64,000 bases of DNA. It comes from Rhodococcus sp. KRD197 (GTDB lineage: Bacteria > Actinomycetota > Actinomycetes > Mycobacteriales > Mycobacteriaceae). Both the position numbers and the translations under genes were made by a program. Each line of letters starts with the position of its first letter. Within the stretch, counting starts at the first letter, position 1. Under the pieces are notes generated by a model. It saw only the letters and a list, made by a program, of their open reading frames with translations. It had not been told where the DNA came from and ran no database searches. Of the stretch, positions 1-8,027 are shown piece by piece. The stretch spans positions 62,001-126,000 of the forward strand of contig NZ_JABFAO010000002.1 of assembly GCF_017168235.1 (NCBI RefSeq), in the 5' to 3' direction.

Positions 1-1
1 C

Positions 2-691
2 GCTGTCGCGGTGCACGATCGTCGGGCGTGGGTAGACCTGTATGCGGACGCCGGCGAGGTCAATGATCCCGTCGGATCACGGCCACACCGCGGCCGCGAA
101 GCCATCGAACGTTTCTACGACACCTTCATCGCGCCGAACACCATCGAATTCCACATCGAGAGCGAGGCCGTTTCCGGCATGTCCGTGGTACGCGACCTCA
201 ACCTCGTAACCGTCATGTCCACCGGCGCGAGGCTCGAGGTGCCGATGCATCTTCGCTACGACTTCGTCGAGGAGAACGGAACGCTGAAAATTGCCCGACT
301 CGCTGCGCATTGGGAACTCGCGACGATGATCGGGCAGCTGCTGCGCGCAGGCATTCCTGGGCTCGTCGCGTCCGCGAAGCTCACTCCGCAGCTGATCGGA
401 AATCAGGGTCTGAGCGGCGCGATGGGATTTCTGGGCGGATTCCGTGGCGTCGGGAGAAAGGGCAAGACCGTCGCCGAGCATGAGCTGCGCGCATTGCACC
501 GGCCCGCCGATGGAGCGGATGTTTCCGCCGAGGAGCTGCGCCGCGCACGCTTCAAGAAGTGGATCGCAGCAGGCAGAACAGTGAGTGTTTCCGCCGAATT
601 CGACTCCGGCCCGGGCATCGTGTTCGTCGAATTCACCCAACGCGCCCTGCAGGTCGAGACCATCACGGTATTCAGAACGCACCCGGTGTGA
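2..691 (+). CDS. NTF2-like (SnoaL/ketosteroid-isomerase fold) protein, 5' partial
   Basis: The first ~110 residues read as an NTF2-like domain of the SnoaL/ketosteroid-isomerase type (aromatic- and acid-rich opening, GREAIERFYDTF, then a long curved-sheet segment ending in a conserved W). This fold binds small hydrophobic molecules, and many members are isomerases or cyclases. The second half is a less typical alpha-helical and beta extension. The frame stays open to the window edge and the NTF2 start motif (xxHDRRAWVDLYAD) is already under way at the GTG at base 11, so the true start probably lies upstream. No ligand can be assigned. It ends 25 bases before the protease gene on the same strand. 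Confidence 0.7.
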   Translation, partial: AVAVHDRRAWVDLYADAGEVNDPVGSRPHRGREAIERFYDTFIAPNTIEFHIESEAVSGMSVVRDLNLVTVMSTGARLEVPMHLRYDFVEENGTLKIARLAAHWELATMIGQLLRAGIPGLVASAKLTPQLIGNQGLSGAMGFLGGFRGVGRKGKTVAEHELRALHRPADGADVSAEELRRARFKKWIAAGRTVSVSAEFDSGPGIVFVEFTQRALQVETITVFRTHPV

Positions 692-716
692 ATCGGTGAC
701 GGCATAATCGACTGAC

Positions 717-1820
717 ATGCAGGCAGTCGGTCGGTACGCATTCGTTCTTGCGCTGACTTTCGCTGCGTCCGCGCTGGCCGCACCCCTGGGTCCAGGAGTC
801 CTGGACGCGCCCGAACAAACCCCGCCGGCAACTGCCCCACCCGTCGCTCTGCCGCCACCGCCACCGCCGGCACCACTGACCCTCGAACAACTCTCCGCCC
901 AAATCGATCCGACTATTGTCACCCTCTCCGCCGAGTTCGGGCTCTACGGCGTCGCGGGCACCGGCTTCGTCGTCGACCCCGACGGGTTGGTGCTCACCAA
1001 CTTCCACGTTGTCGAGGAGGCGACCGACATCACGGCCGTACATCAGGGCAACGGACTCATCTACGACGCGTCGGTGCTGGGCTACGACAGAACGCGCGAT
1101 CTCGCCGTGCTGCAGTTGGCCAACGCCTCGAACCTCCAGGTCGCGGCGATCGGCACCTCGGCGAACGTGGCGGTGGGCGATCCGGTGACCGCCGTCGGGA
1201 ACGCCGATGGCGCGGGCGCCCTGGTGCCTGCACCGGGCAAGATCGTTGCTCTCGATCGGTCGGTGCTGGCGCAGAGCTCGGTGAACGGCTCGCGCAACGA
1301 ACTGACCGGGATGATCCAGATCGATGCCGATGTGCGGTCCGGTGATTCAGGTGGCCCACTCGTCGATGCGTGGGGGAGCGTCATCGGCGTCGACGCTGCC
1401 GGTCTGTCCGAAGAGGCCCGCCAGACCCAGGCGCCCGAGGCGTACGCCATCCCCATCGACGACGCCATGGCTGTTTTCGAGCAGGTACGCACGGGCCGCT
1501 CGGGAGGCACCGTCCACGTCGGTCCGACGCCCTATCTCGGTATCGGAGTGCGCGACGTTTCGGCCTTCCGCGCAAGCGGGCCGACCCAGGGCGCAGTGAT
1601 CGCGTCCGTCGCATCCGACTCACCGGCAGAACGCTCAGGTCTCCTGAGGGGCGATGTGATCGTCTCGTTCGACGGTCGCGCTGTCCGCAACTCGGACGAG
1701 CTGACCGGAGAGATGATCGGACGTCGCCCCGGCGACCGCATCGATCTCGAATGGGTCAGTGAGCAGGGCGTACTTCAGCAGCGCACGGTCACTCTCGAAC
1801 AAGGCTCGCCCACCGCCTGA
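717..1820 (+). CDS. Secreted HtrA/DegP-type serine protease with C-terminal PDZ domain
   Basis: A 367-residue S1C-family protease acting outside the membrane, expected to cleave misfolded or specific envelope proteins. The N-terminus is a signal peptide (hydrophobic core, Ala-x-Ala around residue 20) followed by a Pro-rich linker. The catalytic triad is visible: H97 in TNFHVV, D128 in TRDLAVL and S211 in SGDSGGPL. A PDZ domain with the YLGIGV opening and the SPAERSGLLRGDVIVSFDG motif occupies about residues 275-360 and should read exposed C-termini. Actinobacterial genomes usually carry several such proteases; this soluble secreted form without a transmembrane anchor is close to the PepD/MarP-like group. 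Family assignment is secure; the substrate is unknown. Confidence 0.93.
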   Translation: MQAVGRYAFVLALTFAASALAAPLGPGVLDAPEQTPPATAPPVALPPPPPPAPLTLEQLSAQIDPTIVTLSAEFGLYGVAGTGFVVDPDGLVLTNFHVVEEATDITAVHQGNGLIYDASVLGYDRTRDLAVLQLANASNLQVAAIGTSANVAVGDPVTAVGNADGAGALVPAPGKIVALDRSVLAQSSVNGSRNELTGMIQIDADVRSGDSGGPLVDAWGSVIGVDAAGLSEEARQTQAPEAYAIPIDDAMAVFEQVRTGRSGGTVHVGPTPYLGIGVRDVSAFRASGPTQGAVIASVASDSPAERSGLLRGDVIVSFDGRAVRNSDELTGEMIGRRPGDRIDLEWVSEQGVLQQRTVTLEQGSPTA

Positions 1821-1830
1821 GGGTGCACCT

Positions 1831-2211
1831 TCACGCTTGCAGCACGGACAGCACGTTGCCCGCCGGATCGGTGAACCAGGCGATCAGCGGACCACCCTTG
1901 CGGAAGATGCCCCGCTCGTCGGTACCCATCTCCGGATACTGCTGACAATGCACCCCTTTCGCATTCAATGCATCCACCGCCGCGTCGATGTCCGCGACGG
2001 GAAAATTGAGAACAGTGTGCTGGGCCGGCTTGTGGTGCTCACGCGGGTAGATCAACACCTCACACCCTTCGCCGAGTTGCAGATGCAGCAGTCCCATCTC
2101 GCCGTCGACGACGGTGAGTCCAAGGGTGTCCGCGTAGAAGGCTCGGGCGGCGTCGATGTCATCGACCCCGAAGCCCGAGAACGGCGGTCGAGTGAGCTCG
2201 AGTGTCGGCAT
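1831..2211 (-). CDS. VOC-family (glyoxalase/bleomycin-resistance-like) protein
   Basis: A 126-residue single-domain vicinal-oxygen-chelate protein. It has two beta-alpha-beta-beta-beta modules: FGVDDIDAARAFYADTLGL near the start and VADIDAAVDALNAKGV near residue 75, then the closing DPAGNVLSVLQ strand common to the family. VOC proteins are metal-dependent lyases, isomerases or dioxygenases, or metal-free antibiotic-binding proteins, and the sequence alone does not decide which. It lies tail to tail with the protease gene, 10 bases apart, and is divergent from the LLM oxidoreductase. Confidence 0.85.
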   Translation of the reverse strand: MPTLELTRPPFSGFGVDDIDAARAFYADTLGLTVVDGEMGLLHLQLGEGCEVLIYPREHHKPAQHTVLNFPVADIDAAVDALNAKGVHCQQYPEMGTDERGIFRKGGPLIAWFTDPAGNVLSVLQA

Positions 2212-2302
2212 GACTGTGATTGTTCACCCGCCGATCGGCGGCTGCAACGGAATCCGGATGTTCGAGATGGCAGACTTCGCGGACGGGAGTAGCGTTTGAA
2301 CG

Positions 2303-3283
2303 GTGACTATTCGTCTCGGTTACCAGATGCCCAATTTCAGCTACTCAGGCCCTGTCGCAGAGCTGTTTCCCAAGGTCATCGCGCAAGCGCGCGAGGCCGA
2401 AGCAGCCGGATTCGACACTGCATTCGTCATGGACCACTTCTACCAACTACCCGGGATCGGCAAGCCCGACGAACCGATGCTTGAGGCGTACTCGGCACTG
2501 TCCGCGTTGGCCACCGCCACCGACACCATCCAGCTGTCGGCACTCGTCACCGGGAACACCTACCGAAACCCGGCGATCCTCGCCAAGACAGTCACCACCC
2601 TCGACGTCGTCAGCGGCGGACGCGCGATCCTCGGCATCGGCGCAGGATGGTTCGAGCTCGAGCACACCAGTTTCGGCCTCGAATTCGGTACGTTCACCGA
2701 TCGTTTCGAACGCCTCGACGAGGCGCTGCAGATCATCGAACCGATGCTGCGCGGGCAGCGTCCCACCTTCGACGGCCTGTGGTACCAGGTCGAGGAGGCC
2801 ATCAACGAGCCGCGCCTGCGTGACGACCTCCCGATCATGCTCGGCGGCGGTGGTGAAAAGAAGACCTTCGGTCTCGCTGCGCAGTTCGCCGATCACCTCA
2901 ACATCATTTGCAACGCAAGCGAACTGCCTCGCAAGGTCGAGGCCGTGCAAGCGCGCTGCGAGGAAGTCGACCGCGACCCGAAGGATCTCGAAACCAGCTT
3001 CCTCGCGTTCGTCATCATCGACGAGGACGGCGACAAAGCACGCACGCTCCAGAACGACTACCTGCTCTCGAACGGTATCGACTTGTCGAATCTGTCCGAG
3101 GACGAGAAGACCGCCGCTACCGACCGGGCTTTCTGCGGAACGCCGGACGACGTCGCCGAACAGGTGCAGACGCGTGTGCTCGACCACGGCATCGACGGAG
3201 TCATCATCAACCTGGTCACCAACGGCCACGAGCCCGGCATCGTCGAACTCGCAGGAAAGGCACTGCGCCCACTGATCCAGTAG
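2303..3283 (+). CDS. LLM-class F420-dependent oxidoreductase
   Basis: A 326-residue luciferase-like TIM-barrel oxidoreductase. Visible family motifs are the opening RLGYQMPNF, FVMDHFYQLPG near residue 40, and GRAILGIGAGWFELEHTSFGLEFGTFTDRFERLDEAL around residues 110-150, typical of actinobacterial F420-dependent enzymes. Substrates in this family range from alcohols and sugars to nitro-compounds and cannot be predicted here. The start is a GTG 4 bases after a TTTGAACG stretch; no strong Shine-Dalgarno is visible. It stands alone between a VOC gene on the other strand and the AIM24 group. F420 use is inferred from family resemblance. Confidence 0.85.
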   Translation: MTIRLGYQMPNFSYSGPVAELFPKVIAQAREAEAAGFDTAFVMDHFYQLPGIGKPDEPMLEAYSALSALATATDTIQLSALVTGNTYRNPAILAKTVTTLDVVSGGRAILGIGAGWFELEHTSFGLEFGTFTDRFERLDEALQIIEPMLRGQRPTFDGLWYQVEEAINEPRLRDDLPIMLGGGGEKKTFGLAAQFADHLNIICNASELPRKVEAVQARCEEVDRDPKDLETSFLAFVIIDEDGDKARTLQNDYLLSNGIDLSNLSEDEKTAATDRAFCGTPDDVAEQVQTRVLDHGIDGVIINLVTNGHEPGIVELAGKALRPLIQ

Positions 3284-3289
3284 GACCGG

Positions 3290-3322
3290 AGGTCCAGTTG
3301 CACTGCAGGTCCAGTTGCACTG
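3290..3322 (+). repeat. Two tandem copies of a 16-bp repeat upstream of the AIM24 genes
   Basis: The sequence AGGTCCAGTTGCACTG occurs twice with one base between the copies, in the 72-base gap between the LLM oxidoreductase and the first AIM24 gene. The spacing (17 bp) is not an exact helical turn multiple. It may be a duplicated regulator site or simple slippage; only the repeat itself is seen. Confidence 0.75.
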
Positions 3323-3355
3323 ACACGGGGGGACTGTGCGTGGCATAGTCTTCCC

Positions 3356-3979
3356 GTGGCTCAGCTGACAACCAACGGGCACCGCGTGCTCGTCGCGAAT
3401 CTCACTGGCGATTCGCTGCGCGCGATCTCCGGATCGATGGTCGCGTACGAGGGCGACGTCGCCTTCAAGAACGCCGGCATGGGCGGGGGTGGGGGCCTGC
3501 GTGCCGCGCTCAAACAAAAGGTCACCGGCGAATCCCTCTCCCTCATGGAGGTTTCCGGGAAAGGCATCGTTTACTTCGCCGTCGATGCGCAGGACATCAC
3601 CATCGTCGAATTGGCGAACGACTCGATGCACGTCGAGGCTTCGCAGTTGCTCGCCCTCACCGGTCAGATCAAGACCGAAGTCAAGTTCTCGGGGCTTCGC
3701 GGAGCATCCTCGGGTCAGGGATTGTTCACCACCATCGTCAGCGGAACGGGTTCGGTGGCACTGCTCTCTGCGGGTGGTCCGCTCATCGCCCTGGCGGTGG
3801 ACCCGCAATATCCCCTCGTCGTCGATCCCGATGCATTCGTCGCGCATCGCGGATCACTGAATCAGAGCTTCGTCACCGACGTCACCTGGCGATCGGCTAT
3901 CGGCGGCGGAAGCGGCGAGGCGTTCTCGCTACGGTTCGACGGCCAAGGCGTCGTCTACATCCAACCCGAGGAGCGTTGA
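3356..3979 (+). CDS. AIM24-family protein, first of three
   Basis: A 207-residue protein of the AIM24 (TIGR00266-like) beta-sandwich family. Recognisable blocks are VAYEGDVAFKN, a Gly-rich turn (GMGGGGGL), EVSGKGIVYFA, GLFTTIVSGTGSVALLSAGGPLIAL and the closing SGEAFSLRFDGQGVVYIQP. Bacterial AIM24 proteins have no settled biochemical role; the yeast namesake is a mitochondrial inner-membrane organisation factor. There is no signal peptide or membrane segment, so it is probably cytoplasmic. The start is the GTG 9 bases after TAGTCTT; no better in-frame start precedes it. It is separated from the next AIM24 gene by a single base, so the two are almost certainly co-translated. Confidence 0.88.
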   Translation: MAQLTTNGHRVLVANLTGDSLRAISGSMVAYEGDVAFKNAGMGGGGGLRAALKQKVTGESLSLMEVSGKGIVYFAVDAQDITIVELANDSMHVEASQLLALTGQIKTEVKFSGLRGASSGQGLFTTIVSGTGSVALLSAGGPLIALAVDPQYPLVVDPDAFVAHRGSLNQSFVTDVTWRSAIGGGSGEAFSLRFDGQGVVYIQPEER

Positions 3980-3980
3980 C

Positions 3981-4658
3981 GTGCCACTCGAAGCGGTGAA
4001 CGGCAAGGTCGTGAAATCGACGCTCGCACCCGGACAGAACGTGTTGGCGCGCAAGGGCGCAATGTTGTACTACACCGGCGACGTCCACTTCATCCCGCAT
4101 TCGATGGGCGGGTCCGCTGCCGGAATGCCCAGTTTTGGTGGCGTCGCCGGGATGGCGGGTCGGATGATGTCCGGCGAACACGTAGCGATGATGGCGGCCG
4201 AGGGTCAGGGTGAGGTGTTCTACGGTCACGCTGGGCTCTACGTCGAGGTGATTCATCTCGACGGCTCATCCATGCTCACCGTCGAAGCCGATCGACTCCT
4301 GGTGCACGACGGCTACTTGCAGAGCTCGATCGTCGCACTCACCTCCCAGGGTGGAGTACGCGGCGCCGTCCGCGGCGCTATGACGGGGCAGGGGTTGTTC
4401 ACGACGCAGTTGACCGGGCAGGGAAGCGTCGCAGTCCTCTCGCACGGCGGCGCAATCCCACTTCAGGTCGGGCCGCAGCACCCCCAGGTCGTCGTCGATC
4501 CGCAGGCGTACGTCTGCCACATCGGCAATATCAGCGTCGACATCTCGGCGAACGTCGGTTGGCGTGACGCCGTAGGGCGTGGCAGCGGCGAAGCGATCCA
4601 GCTGAAGATGACGGGTACGGGCACCGTGTGGGTCCAGGCCTCCGAGCAGAAGTTCTGA
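3981..4658 (+). CDS. AIM24-family protein, second of three
   Basis: A 225-residue paralogue of the preceding gene, with the same order of blocks: KGAMLYYTGDVHF, a Gly/Met-rich insertion (roughly residues 40-65), GQGEVFYGHAGLYVEVI, GLFTTQLTGQGSVAVLSHGGAIPLQV and GSGEAIQLKMTGTGTVWVQ. The Met- and Gly-rich insertion (GMAGRMMSGEHVAMMAAEG) is longer than in its neighbours and could be a flexible or hydrophobic contact surface. The GTG start follows the previous stop by one base, indicating translational coupling. Its function is unknown beyond family membership. Confidence 0.88.
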   Translation: MPLEAVNGKVVKSTLAPGQNVLARKGAMLYYTGDVHFIPHSMGGSAAGMPSFGGVAGMAGRMMSGEHVAMMAAEGQGEVFYGHAGLYVEVIHLDGSSMLTVEADRLLVHDGYLQSSIVALTSQGGVRGAVRGAMTGQGLFTTQLTGQGSVAVLSHGGAIPLQVGPQHPQVVVDPQAYVCHIGNISVDISANVGWRDAVGRGSGEAIQLKMTGTGTVWVQASEQKF

Positions 4659-4670
4659 CAGGAGCATCAC

Positions 4671-5414
4671 ATGGGCCTCGAAATCCACACCCCGTATACC
4701 CTGCCGGTCGACGACAACGTCCCCGGCAACGACTACGCATTCTGCGTCGAACTCGCCGGTCAGCCATGGTTCACATCCAAGGGCGCGATGATCGCCTACT
4801 ACGGCAATGTACGGTTCGAGCCACTCGGTCAGACATCGATGCCGGCCATCGTCGCCGCGCGCTTCTCGTCGCCGCTGTACTCGAACGACTGGGTCCTCGC
4901 GCAGGGCCAGGGCAAGCTGATCCTCGGTGATCGCGGATTCAACATCAACTCGTACGACCTGGACGACGGCAACCTGACCATCCGGGCATCGAACCTGCTC
5001 GCATTCCAGCCGACCCTGGATCTGAAGCAGTCCATCGTCCCCGGATTTCTGACGCTGCTGGGCACCGGCAAGTTTCTGGCCTCATCCAACGGGCCCGTGA
5101 TGTTCGCCGAACCACCACTGCGCATCGACCCGGAGGCTCTCGTAGGGTGGGCCGACTGCCCGTCCCCGTCACACCACTTCGACGCCGGCTGGATGCAGAA
5201 TTTCCTCGGCGCGGCCCGCGGGTTCCTCGGCGCCAACAGCGGGGAGGAACGCCAGTTCGACTTCACCGGCGCCGGGACCGTCCTGATCCAGTCGAGTGAG
5301 AAGGTACTCGACGACGGTCACCTGCTCCGGCACATCGAGTCGCAAACCGTCACCCTCGGGCAGAACAGCCTCAGGGCGCTCCACAACAGCATCGGGTCGC
5401 AGTTGCAGCAGTGA
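4671..5414 (+). CDS. AIM24-family protein, third of three
   Basis: A 247-residue, more diverged AIM24 member: WFTSKGAMIAYYGNVRFEPLG near residue 25, GQGKLILGDRGFNINSYDL, then GKFLASSNGPVMFAEPPLRIDPEALVGW and the terminal REFDFTGAGTVLIQSSEKVL pattern. It keeps the family's end signature but replaces the GLFTT block with FLTLLGTGKFLAS. An AGGAG Shine-Dalgarno lies 8 bases before the ATG. Three unequal paralogues in a row suggest a hetero-oligomer rather than redundant copies; that is inference. Confidence 0.86.
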   Translation: MGLEIHTPYTLPVDDNVPGNDYAFCVELAGQPWFTSKGAMIAYYGNVRFEPLGQTSMPAIVAARFSSPLYSNDWVLAQGQGKLILGDRGFNINSYDLDDGNLTIRASNLLAFQPTLDLKQSIVPGFLTLLGTGKFLASSNGPVMFAEPPLRIDPEALVGWADCPSPSHHFDAGWMQNFLGAARGFLGANSGEERQFDFTGAGTVLIQSSEKVLDDGHLLRHIESQTVTLGQNSLRALHNSIGSQLQQ

Positions 5415-5454
5415 CCCCAGTGCTTCCGGGAGCGAACAGGCGCACACTGGAGAG

Positions 5455-5832
5455 ATGACCAACAATGGACCGTTCAATATCGACCCCGAGGACTTCGATC
5501 GCTTCGCCAAGGAAGCGAGCGACGGACTGCGGGACGTAGTCGATCAGGTAGGCAAGATCATCGGTGGGTCCGGAGCCGTCGGCCCGTGGGGCGCGTTCTT
5601 CGGGGAAGCGGCCACACCGCGCGCCAAGCCGGCGCCCGAACCGGAGACCACCGGCGAGAAGGGTGACGGCGTGTGGGCCATCTACACCGTCGACGAGGAC
5701 GGATCTGCCCACATCGACCAGGTCTACAGTTCCGAGCTCGATGCCCTGCGCGCCCACAAGGACAACGTCGACCCCACGCGTCGGCTGCGTTTCCTGCCCT
5801 ACGGCGTCAGCGTCAGCGCGCTCGAAGGCTAG
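5455..5832 (+). CDS. Small acidic protein of unknown function linked to the AIM24 genes
   Basis: A 125-residue soluble protein I do not recognise. The first 40 residues look helical (NIDPEDFDRFAKEASDGLRDVVDQVGKII), then a Pro/Ala/Glu linker, then a compact C-terminal domain starting GVWAIYTVDEDGSAHIDQVYSSELDALRAHKDN and ending in RLRFLPYGVSVSAL. That C-terminal block resembles small domains that follow kinase or signalling proteins in actinobacteria, but this is only an impression. The ATG was chosen because it has a GGAGAG Shine-Dalgarno 1-6 bases upstream and lies 40 bases after the AIM24 stop. The last 20 bases overlap the convergent glycosyltransferase gene. Confidence 0.7.
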   Translation: MTNNGPFNIDPEDFDRFAKEASDGLRDVVDQVGKIIGGSGAVGPWGAFFGEAATPRAKPAPEPETTGEKGDGVWAIYTVDEDGSAHIDQVYSSELDALRAHKDNVDPTRRLRFLPYGVSVSALEG

Positions 5833-6982
5833 CCTCGACCTGGTCTGCTGCTTTGTCGACGCCGCCGTGTTCGCGTACCTCGGCGCCGACTGTGGCCAGG
5901 CGCGCCGCAATCTCGGCCGACCCGGCCACGTGCTCCACCGCGTTGCGCAGACTCTCCGACGTGACGTCCTCGGATGCGAGCTGAACCCCGACCCCGAGTT
6001 CCTCGAGCGCGTTGGCATTACCGAATTGATCGACCGCCTGGGGGATTGCGACGGTCGGCACACCGAACCACAGTGCCTCGGTACACCCGCCCATCCCGGC
6101 ATGCGTGACGAAGGCCGCTGCCGCCTCGAGTACGGCAAGTTGCGGCACCCTGGTGTGGATCTCGATATTGGCCGGGACGTTGCCCAGCGCCGGTATGTCG
6201 ACGCGGTCGCCGACGGATATCACCACATGCCACGCCGAGCCGTCGAAGGCGTCGATGCAGGTGCGGTAAAAATCGGGGCGATCGTTGAAGCCGGTTCCGA
6301 ACGAGACGTACAGGACGCGGGCATCGGTGCGCGGGGGCGTCCAACTGCGGTCTGTCAGACGCGCCGGATCGATGCAAGGGCCCACGAAGGCGACCGTGCG
6401 GGGCACCGCGTCGGCGTTCGGCTGCAGCACGCGCGGGATCAACGAGATGACGCTCTCGGGGTAGGTGATCCATTGCCACGGGTCGGCGTCAATGCCGTTT
6501 TCCCGTAGCCACTCCGAGTAGGCGGCGTGATAATTCCTACCGGCCTCGGATTCACGCAACGGAACGATCACCTCGGCGAGATCGCTCTCGTATCCCTCCC
6601 AGGCGACCATGGCGGGAGAGAGCTGCACGGCGTTCACTGCATATCGCCGGCCGAGAACGGGTGCTGCGAGGCCGCCGATATCGTAGAGCAGCAGGTCCGG
6701 GCGGTCGGTGTCGTAGAAGTCGGTGAGCACATCGAAGCAGGCGCGTGCCTCGTCGAGGAACACCCGCATCGCATCCGCCGGATCGTCCGGCCAGTCCTGC
6801 TCGCCCTGCGGGAGGATCGAGTGAAACCGCACGGCCTCGGCGCCCGTGGGTTCGACGAGATGGGCCAGCGAGTCTCCCACTGCGTACGTGACGCGATGGC
6901 CTCGTCGCACCAGCTCCGCGATCAGCGCCAGCGATGGATAGATGTGACTCGGCGCTGTCGTCCCGATCATCGCGATGTGCAT
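5813..6982 (-). CDS. GT1-family (macrolide/UGT-type) glycosyltransferase
   Basis: A 389-residue GT-B glycosyltransferase of the UGT/MGT type. The acceptor half opens with HIAMIGTTAPSHIYPSLALIAELVRRGHRVTYAVG. The donor half carries the GT1 signature THAGMGGCTEALWFGVPTVAIPQAVDQFGNANALEELGVG around residues 290-335. Such enzymes move a sugar from a UDP/TDP-sugar onto lipophilic acceptors, including antibiotics such as macrolides and rifamycins, so detoxification is one possible role. There is no signal peptide. Immediately upstream on the same strand is a broken ArsR-type regulator that may once have controlled it. Confidence 0.88.
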   Translation of the reverse strand: MHIAMIGTTAPSHIYPSLALIAELVRRGHRVTYAVGDSLAHLVEPTGAEAVRFHSILPQGEQDWPDDPADAMRVFLDEARACFDVLTDFYDTDRPDLLLYDIGGLAAPVLGRRYAVNAVQLSPAMVAWEGYESDLAEVIVPLRESEAGRNYHAAYSEWLRENGIDADPWQWITYPESVISLIPRVLQPNADAVPRTVAFVGPCIDPARLTDRSWTPPRTDARVLYVSFGTGFNDRPDFYRTCIDAFDGSAWHVVISVGDRVDIPALGNVPANIEIHTRVPQLAVLEAAAAFVTHAGMGGCTEALWFGVPTVAIPQAVDQFGNANALEELGVGVQLASEDVTSESLRNAVEHVAGSAEIAARLATVGAEVREHGGVDKAADQVEASLRAR

Positions 6983-7022
6983 TTCCCGACGCTAACCCGA
7001 CGCCGAATTCCGATCCAGCGAA

Positions 7023-7175
7023 TTACCGTCGCTCGTTCGCAAGGAGGTCCGGCAGGCCAGGGAAGCGTTCGTTTTCGCGGTCCACCTGAAATATCGGCCC
7101 CGACTCGTGCAGGACTCGAAAGTGATGCGTCAGAGTCGATTTTGATACGCAAAGGTCGAACCCGGCATGTTGCAT
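7023..7175 (-). pseudogene. Remnant of an ArsR-type winged-helix regulator
   Basis: The reading frame preserves the recognition-helix region of an ArsR/HTH regulator (LCVSKSTLTHHFRVLHESGPIFQVD) and then jumps to a family C-terminus (RFPGLPDLL). About a dozen residues normally found between them are absent, and the whole N-terminal half is missing. It lies 40 bases upstream of the glycosyltransferase on the same strand, the usual position for a cognate regulator. A decayed regulator gene is the simplest reading; an expressed truncated peptide cannot be excluded. Confidence 0.6.
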
Positions 7176-7395
7176 ACCGATGGGTTTGTTAGGGGTTGTA
7201 ACTTTTGAAGTTGTCACCGCAGCATCGAATCCGCTCTGCAGCAGGGTGGTTGTTCACCGAGCATTCCTGCCCACTGCGGAATCCAAGCCAGTTCAGCCGA
7301 TTTGAAACCGGTAACATTTGCTGGTCCCCCAACACCGTTGCACACGGTGCGATCCTTTTTCGATGGGTCGCTGCAACCAATTTCATCGTCACCGC
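7176..7395. other. Non-coding stretch, no gene seen
   Basis: Lower in GC than its surroundings and without an open frame showing codon bias or family motifs. Together with the flanking broken genes it looks like decayed sequence. No promoter, terminator hairpin or repeat was recognised with confidence. Confidence 0.5.
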
Positions 7396-7769
7396 ATGAA
7401 GGCGTCACCCGTCTTGCGTGTGAGCCAGGCGACCCTCGCGCTATCGGCAATCGCGCTGGCAGTGTTCTACCTGTGGGATCTGCTTTCCTTGAGACTTCAA
7501 CATCAACCGACGTGGTGCATCGATCACTATGGAACCCCTACCCGCTTCGACTATCTACTTCCCGGCAACGCGGAGAGGCTAGGGGCCGGTGTTACGGACT
7601 TCTGGGGGTGGCTACCCCCAGGCGTGAGCTGTACGTTCACCGACGTAGTGACCAAAGAGAGCGAACAGTGGCACCGGCCGCCGAGCGATCATACGTCGTC
7701 GTATTCCTTGTGGTGTTGATTCTGGTCTCATCTGCCGGCGTCTTGTTCGCCGGTCGGAAGCGCGTCTGA
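7396..7769 (+). pseudogene. Small two-TM membrane protein with an apparent frameshift
   Basis: Starting at the ATG, the frame gives an N-terminal transmembrane helix (ATLALSAIALAVFYLWDLL), an extracytoplasmic loop with Cys residues (PTWCIDHYG ... WGWLPPGVSCTFTD), then runs out at WC-stop. In the -1 frame over the same end, a typical second helix appears (SYVVVFLVVLILVSSAGVLFAG) followed by RKRV and a stop. A loss or gain of one base around 7640-7690 would join them into a roughly 120-residue protein of the WLPxGxxC small-membrane-protein type common in actinobacteria. It could be a true pseudogene, a sequencing error or programmed frameshifting; no slippery site is obvious. Confidence 0.5.
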
Positions 7770-8027
7770 ACATCACCTAAGTTTTGTTCAGCGACTTCGA
7801 GTGACTGCGTGGGCGGAGCCCACCGATGTCCTGATAGCACCCGCTGATCCCGACACCACCACGTTGCGAACACGATTTCACGAAGTCGCGTCGAGGAAGC
7901 GAGCGGTTCTTGCACCCTCTCAGCTCGGAAGACTCAGCCCGCACTACATGCACAACCTCGCGGTCTGATCCTGGTCCGAAGATCCACTTCCAAGGAGGTG
8001 AGATCCACTTCCCGTATCGTCCCTGAT

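Noticed and set aside
2447..3847. Long minus-strand open frame opposite the LLM oxidoreductase
   Set aside because: Composition of an antisense shadow of a high-GC gene, with no family motif; the + strand encodes a recognisable protein.
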